A stretch of DNA of 10,932 bases from Flavobacteriales bacterium (lineage in GTDB: Bacteria > Bacteroidota > Bacteroidia > NS11-12g > UBA955): positions 1 through 10,932 of the forward strand of contig CANHXF010000030.1 of assembly GCA_947464515.1 (NCBI GenBank). The letters run 5' to 3'. Every line of letters begins with the position of its first letter. Within the stretch, counting starts at the first letter, position 1. Shown here piece by piece: positions 8,210 through 10,932 of the stretch. The position numbers and the translations under genes were made by a program. The notes below the pieces were generated by a model. The model was not told the origin of the DNA. It did not search any database and saw only the letters and a list, made by a program, of their open reading frames with translations.

Positions 8210-8226
8210 CCTCCCACAATTCGGAA

Positions 8227-9243
8227 ATGGCAGAGGAAACAATAAAATTTGGTATCATTGGTTTAGGACATATCGGTGCTCGACATGCGCATATGATTCA
8301 AGCCAATCCCGATGCTGAACTCGTTGCCATCGCCGATATCAAAAATCACGAAGATCTATCGGTCCAAGAATTTCAAGTGCCGCTATACGAAAACGTGGAG
8401 GAAATGCTGATGCATCACAGCAATATTCAGGTGGTTTGCATCGCCACACCCAATGGTTATCATAGTCAACACGCAATTCAAGCCCTAAATATGGGTTGCG
8501 ATGTAGTAGTCGAAAAACCGATGGCCCTATCCACAGACGACTGCGATGCGATGATTCAGGAGGCACAGAAACGAAACAAAAGGATCTTCTGTGTGATGCA
8601 AAATCGCTTTTCGCCGCCCTCCCAATGGATTAAATCAATCATAAGCGATAACATACTCGGCGAAATTTATCAAGTTCAAGTCGTTTGCTATTGGAATCGC
8701 GACCATCGCTATTATAAAAAAGGACATTGGCATGGAACCCAAGATTTGGACGGCGGTGTGCTGTTTACCCAATTCTCACATTTTATCGATATGGTCTACT
8801 GGCTGCTTGGACCCCTTTCCATTAACTACAGTGAGTTCTCCAATTTCAATCATCAAACATTAACAGAATTCGACGATAGCGGTCAAGTCTTGTTTTCATT
8901 CGGTGAGCGCGGAAAAGGAAGTTTGAGTTTTTCTACCAGCCTTCACAACCAAAATTTCGAAAGCTCGATAACCATCATCGCCGAAAATGGTACCGTGAAA
9001 CTTGGCGGTCAATATATGAACGATGTGGTTTACTGCGATATCAAAAACTACGAAATGCCTACTTTGACACCATCTTCTCCGCCAAATGATTATGGACAGT
9101 ACAAAGGAAGTGCGGCAAATCATCATTTTGTAATTGACGAAGTAGTAAGAAATATGCGTTATAATTCCCCTTGCATTACTACACCGGAAGACGGTCGGGC
9201 CGTGGTTGAAATCATCGAAAATATCCATTTGTTGAAAAAATAA
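8227..9243 (+). CDS. Gfo/Idh/MocA family dehydrogenase, WlbA/WbpB-like
   Basis: NAD(P)-dependent sugar dehydrogenase, 338 residues from ATG 8227. The Rossmann domain shows GIIGLGHIGARH (9-20) and an acidic ribose-binding residue in AIADIK. The family lysine is K97 in EKP, and the C-terminal sheet domain contains NRFSPP (126-131), CYWNRDHRYYKKGHWHGT (154-171), DGGVLFTQFSHFID (175-188) and YWLLG. These stretches closely resemble WlbA/WbpB, which oxidise C3 of UDP-N-acetylglucosaminuronate on the way to diacetamido-mannuronate; H185 in the SHFID motif is the likely catalytic histidine. The frame stays open upstream to 8062, but that part overlaps the opposite gene and has no family similarity; the start at 8227 gives the usual MxxxxKFGIIGLGHIG N-terminus. 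WlbA partner genes (6-dehydrogenase, aminotransferase, acetyltransferase) are absent here, so the exact substrate is unsure; a related UDP-sugar or inositol-type substrate is possible. Confidence 0.88.
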   Translation: MAEETIKFGIIGLGHIGARHAHMIQANPDAELVAIADIKNHEDLSVQEFQVPLYENVEEMLMHHSNIQVVCIATPNGYHSQHAIQALNMGCDVVVEKPMALSTDDCDAMIQEAQKRNKRIFCVMQNRFSPPSQWIKSIISDNILGEIYQVQVVCYWNRDHRYYKKGHWHGTQDLDGGVLFTQFSHFIDMVYWLLGPLSINYSEFSNFNHQTLTEFDDSGQVLFSFGERGKGSLSFSTSLHNQNFESSITIIAENGTVKLGGQYMNDVVYCDIKNYEMPTLTPSSPPNDYGQYKGSAANHHFVIDEVVRNMRYNSPCITTPEDGRAVVEIIENIHLLKK

Positions 9244-9253
9244 TTATTTTCAA
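9232..9253 (+). terminator. AT-rich inverted repeat spanning the stop of the WlbA-like gene
   Basis: TTGAAAA (9232-9238) and TTTTCAA (9247-9253) are perfect inverted arms around an eight-base loop, AATAATTA, which includes the TAA stop at 9241-9243. The stem is almost all A-T and not followed by a clean T-run, so it would be a weak terminator at best. Confidence 0.25.
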
Positions 9254-9381
9254 TTAGATTGATATTCAATTAATTACGGCCAATCAGAAATTAATTTTAC
9301 ATTTTTTTCAAATTCTTTTGGGGGTAAAAAACAAAATCTGTGTTAATGGCTCGGTATACCCATACCCTAACAGGTTAAATC
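9244..9381. other. AT-rich intergenic region with possible ECF-type promoter before the split FecR genes
   Basis: This 138-base gap is the longest non-coding stretch in the window. Its left half is very AT-rich (CAATTAATTA, AAATTAATTTTAC, ATTTTTTTC). A run TTCTTTTG at 9313-9320 is one base off TAnnTTTG but is about 60 bases from the next ATG. It continues into GGGGGTAAAAAA (9320-9331), which looks like a distinct element; GTTAAT at 9342-9347 lies at about 16 bases from it, and a GGTATACC palindrome is at 9353-9360. By position, GGGGGTAA could be the -35 element for an ECF sigma factor controlling the FecR unit. This is inference; no tRNA or riboswitch fold was recognised. Confidence 0.3.
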
Positions 9382-9555
9382 ATGACAAAAGAACAACTGG
9401 AAAGCAACACCTTCACTAAATACGCTGCAGGATTAATGCACGATGAAGAATTGCGCAAACTTGAAGATTGGTTAAAGAAAAACCCACAATTCAAACCCAC
9501 ATTGGCTATTATCAAACAACAGGTATCGGCAATGATGCCACAACTTAATCACTAA
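9382..9555 (+). CDS. 57-residue protein resembling the N-terminal (sigma-binding) part of a FecR anti-sigma factor
   Basis: A short gene of 57 residues beginning MTKEQLESNTFTKYAAG. The segment FTKYAAGLMHDEELRKLEDW followed by LKKNPQFK has the shape of FecR N-terminal helices (KYLxGExSxEExxxLExWLxxNP), which in FecR contact the ECF sigma factor in the cytoplasm. There is no membrane segment or signal peptide. Its TAA (9553-9555) is in the same frame as the FecR gene, whose ATG follows after two codons (TTC AAC). It could therefore be a genuine separate small protein translated together with FecR, or the front part of one FecR gene interrupted by a nonsense change or sequencing error. No Shine-Dalgarno-like sequence decides between them. 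That the frame exists is seen directly; the FecR likeness is my reading of the pattern. Confidence 0.6.
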   Translation: MTKEQLESNTFTKYAAGLMHDEELRKLEDWLKKNPQFKPTLAIIKQQVSAMMPQLNH

Positions 9556-9561
9556 TTCAAC

Positions 9562-10509
9562 ATGTCAAACCCAAACAATACTTCCCATCCCGAATCCGAC
9601 ATTGATCAGATTCTAAAGGTTTCGGAAAATTATAAATATTCGTTCGAGGCTAGTAATGATGACGCCTGGAACAAGTTTTCCGCCGCTCGTGAGGCCGAAA
9701 AACAAGTACCAACCCCATTTAAAGTTTACAAAAACACATCGCGCTTGTTGCGTGTAGCCGCAGCCGTTGCAATTCTTGCCGTTGGCAGCTGGGCATTTTG
9801 GCTTACCACTTTAAATAAAACCTTGGATGCAGGTCAGTTTGCCACAAATGCTGGTCAAATCGAACAAATCACAATGAAAGATGGTAGTGTGATTACATTA
9901 AATGCCAATTCAAATGTGGAATTCAAAGTGACAGAAAAATCGCGCGAAATCAAACTACAAGGGATGGCGCATTTTGAAGTCGCAAAAAATCCAAACGCCC
10001 CATTTGTCATTGAGTCAAACAACAATAAAGTAACCGTTTTAGGCACCGGGTTCGACGTTCAGTCTTACGCTGGAAAACCACTCCAAGTAACCGTAAATCA
10101 CGGAAAGGTAAAAGTGGAGAAACTATCAAATAGCACCATGCTCGAGTCAGTCATTCTTACAAAAGGAATGAGAGTTCGCGAGAATCTGAACCAAGCAAAT
10201 GCAGCGAACAAGCGTTCTCAAATATTCGCCGTTGATTCAAATGTGAATTTGGATGCCGTAAAATGGGAGTCTGGTAACTTGATTTTTACCAACGCCCCAA
10301 TCGACGATGTGGTTAATGCCATCGAAACGCGCTACAGTAAAAAAATTCAAGTCAGGATACTTAAACCTACTTGTATCATTACCCCAACAGGTACTTCTAA
10401 CCAAACCTCTGATTTGCAGTTTACCGGTGTATTTAAAAATACCGACGAATTCAGTACTGTAGTTAAAACCATTGAAATCGCCCTAGGATTGCAATTTGAA
10501 GTAAAATAA
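9562..10509 (+). CDS. FecR-domain anti-sigma factor with C-terminal DUF4974
   Basis: Inner-membrane regulator that in this family holds an ECF sigma factor and releases it on a signal, often from an outer-membrane transporter. It has 315 residues. Cytoplasmic part 1-60 contains DDAWNKFSAAREAEK, like the AW motif that follows the sigma-binding helices in FecR proteins. One transmembrane helix lies at about 62-82 (RLLRVAAAVAILAVGSWAFW). The periplasmic FecR domain covers about 98-187 (ITMKDGSVITLNANS, REIKLQGMAHFEVAKNPNAPF, VLGTGFDVQSY, VTVNHGKVKV), and DUF4974 covers about 240-315 (LIFTNAPIDDVVNAIETRYSKKIQV ... FKNTDEFSTVVKTIEIALGLQFEVK). The usual first N-terminal helices are missing and seem to lie in the 57-residue protein just upstream, in the same frame. 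No ECF sigma gene is adjacent in the window, and no TonB-dependent receptor follows; the next gene is a secreted protein 56 bases on. Confidence 0.92.
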   Translation: MSNPNNTSHPESDIDQILKVSENYKYSFEASNDDAWNKFSAAREAEKQVPTPFKVYKNTSRLLRVAAAVAILAVGSWAFWLTTLNKTLDAGQFATNAGQIEQITMKDGSVITLNANSNVEFKVTEKSREIKLQGMAHFEVAKNPNAPFVIESNNNKVTVLGTGFDVQSYAGKPLQVTVNHGKVKVEKLSNSTMLESVILTKGMRVRENLNQANAANKRSQIFAVDSNVNLDAVKWESGNLIFTNAPIDDVVNAIETRYSKKIQVRILKPTCIITPTGTSNQTSDLQFTGVFKNTDEFSTVVKTIEIALGLQFEVK

Positions 10510-10550
10510 GTACACTCACCGTGCAACGCGGAAACAACTTTTGTTTTCAA

Positions 10551-10558
10551 TAACTTTG
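10551..10558 (+). promoter_or_regulatory. Bacteroidota -7 box for the secreted DUF7948-type gene
   Basis: TAACTTTG matches TAnnTTTG exactly and ends seven bases before the GTG at 10566. It argues that the secreted protein has its own promoter and need not depend on read-through from the FecR gene. No TTG at the expected -33 spacing was seen. Confidence 0.5.
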
Positions 10559-10565
10559 TTACACT

Positions 10566-10932
10566 GTGAAAAAAGCTTTTTGGATTGCGCTCGTATTTTT
10601 TCCCCTACTTCTAGGGGCAAAAATCAGTGTCAATTCTCCTAAGCAAAACACACTTCCACAACTGTATTTCACCCCCAATGTCGGGCAGTTCGGCGTTGAA
10701 AATCCAAGTATCGCGCAAGCAGTAATCCCCGGAGGGGCCGTTTTTATTACACAAAATGGCATCCGTATCCGAATGGATCACCCGGATGACATCGGCAACA
10801 AACACCAAGCCCATCACTACCGAGGAAAAGATACCCAGTTCAGTGTTCGCTACCATATCAGCGACATCCTATTTGCAGGAGGACAATCGCCATCGAAAAT
10901 TCAATTCCTCGATCCCGCTCCCTTTTACGAAA
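10566..10932 (+). CDS. Secreted protein, DUF7948-like N-terminus (3' end cut by window edge)
   Basis: Only the first 122 residues are visible. From GTG 10566 there is a signal peptide (VKKAFWIALVFFPLLLGAKIS), and then LYFTPNVGQFG, GGAVFITQNGIRIRM, a histidine-rich stretch (KHQAHHYRG) and PSKIQFLDPAPFYE. The N-x-GQ opening, the display-like FITQNG strand, the HxxHHY region and the text running toward 'YNYF' resemble the N-terminal DUF7948 domain of large Bacteroidota proteins that are often exported by the type IX system and carry SBBP/PKD repeats and a C-terminal sorting domain. None of those later parts is inside the window, so type IX export is inferred. GTG was chosen because it gives the basic n-region directly before the hydrophobic core and because of the promoter box seven bases upstream. 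It lies 56 bases after FecR and could be its regulatory target, which is untested. Confidence 0.75.
   Translation, partial: MKKAFWIALVFFPLLLGAKISVNSPKQNTLPQLYFTPNVGQFGVENPSIAQAVIPGGAVFITQNGIRIRMDHPDDIGNKHQAHHYRGKDTQFSVRYHISDILFAGGQSPSKIQFLDPAPFYE

Noticed and set aside
8062..8226. A 55-codon upstream extension of the WlbA-like dehydrogenase frame
   Set aside because: It overlaps the start of the opposite threonine dehydrogenase gene, contains that gene's promoter, and has no resemblance to the family N-terminus, which begins at ATG 8227.
7707..8318. A 203-codon plus-strand frame overlapping threonine dehydrogenase and the next gene
   Set aside because: Basic, cysteine-rich composition without domains; it is the shadow of two well-supported genes.
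9353..9360. GGTATACC palindrome before the small FecR-like gene
   Set aside because: A single eight-base palindrome is too short to call an operator without a second copy or conservation.
1..10932. Mobile element, CRISPR array, tRNA or rRNA
   Set aside because: No transposase or integrase motifs, no spaced direct repeats, no terminal inverted repeats and no RNA gene folds were recognised by eye.

Overview
The window looks like a chromosomal segment of a member of the Bacteroidota. Three independent signs agree. Several genes have a TAnnTTTG-type -7 promoter box within about 4-17 bases of the start codon, and no clear Shine-Dalgarno sequence was noticed. The right end carries a FecR/DUF4974 anti-sigma protein and a secreted protein with a DUF7948-like N-terminus, both typical of this phylum. 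One gene encodes a DUF6029-like outer-membrane barrel, also a family of this phylum. The order or family cannot be fixed from the sequence. No tRNA, rRNA, CRISPR array, transposase or phage gene was seen, and the longest stretch without a gene is about 138 bases.

Layout. 1-1922 (-): most of an ABC-F ATPase of YheS type, C-terminus cut by the window edge. 1982-2473 (-): GNAT acetyltransferase. 2507-3220 (+): orphan ABC ATPase of the haem/siderophore/cobalamin importer type. 3237-3962 (+): TrmN6-like tRNA adenine methyltransferase. 3967-5667 (-): DUF6029-like outer-membrane protein. 5712-7124 (+): miaB. 7146-8111 (-): SDR-type L-threonine 3-dehydrogenase. 8227-9243 (+): Gfo/Idh/MocA dehydrogenase of the WlbA/WbpB type. 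9382-9555 and 9562-10509 (+): a 57-residue FecR-N-terminus-like protein followed, in the same frame, by a FecR anti-sigma protein. 10566 onward (+): start of a secreted DUF7948-type protein cut by the right edge.

Most of the window (1-9243) is housekeeping: translation factor, tRNA modification (two enzymes), amino-acid catabolism and nucleotide-sugar chemistry, arranged as short single genes in alternating orientation with very tight junctions. The right end (9244-10932) is different. It is a small signalling-plus-secreted-protein unit in which the FecR protein appears to be split by an in-frame stop codon and no ECF sigma gene lies beside it. That split, together with the near-leaderless gene starts, is the most interesting material here. 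I found no clear evidence of a wholly new multi-gene system.
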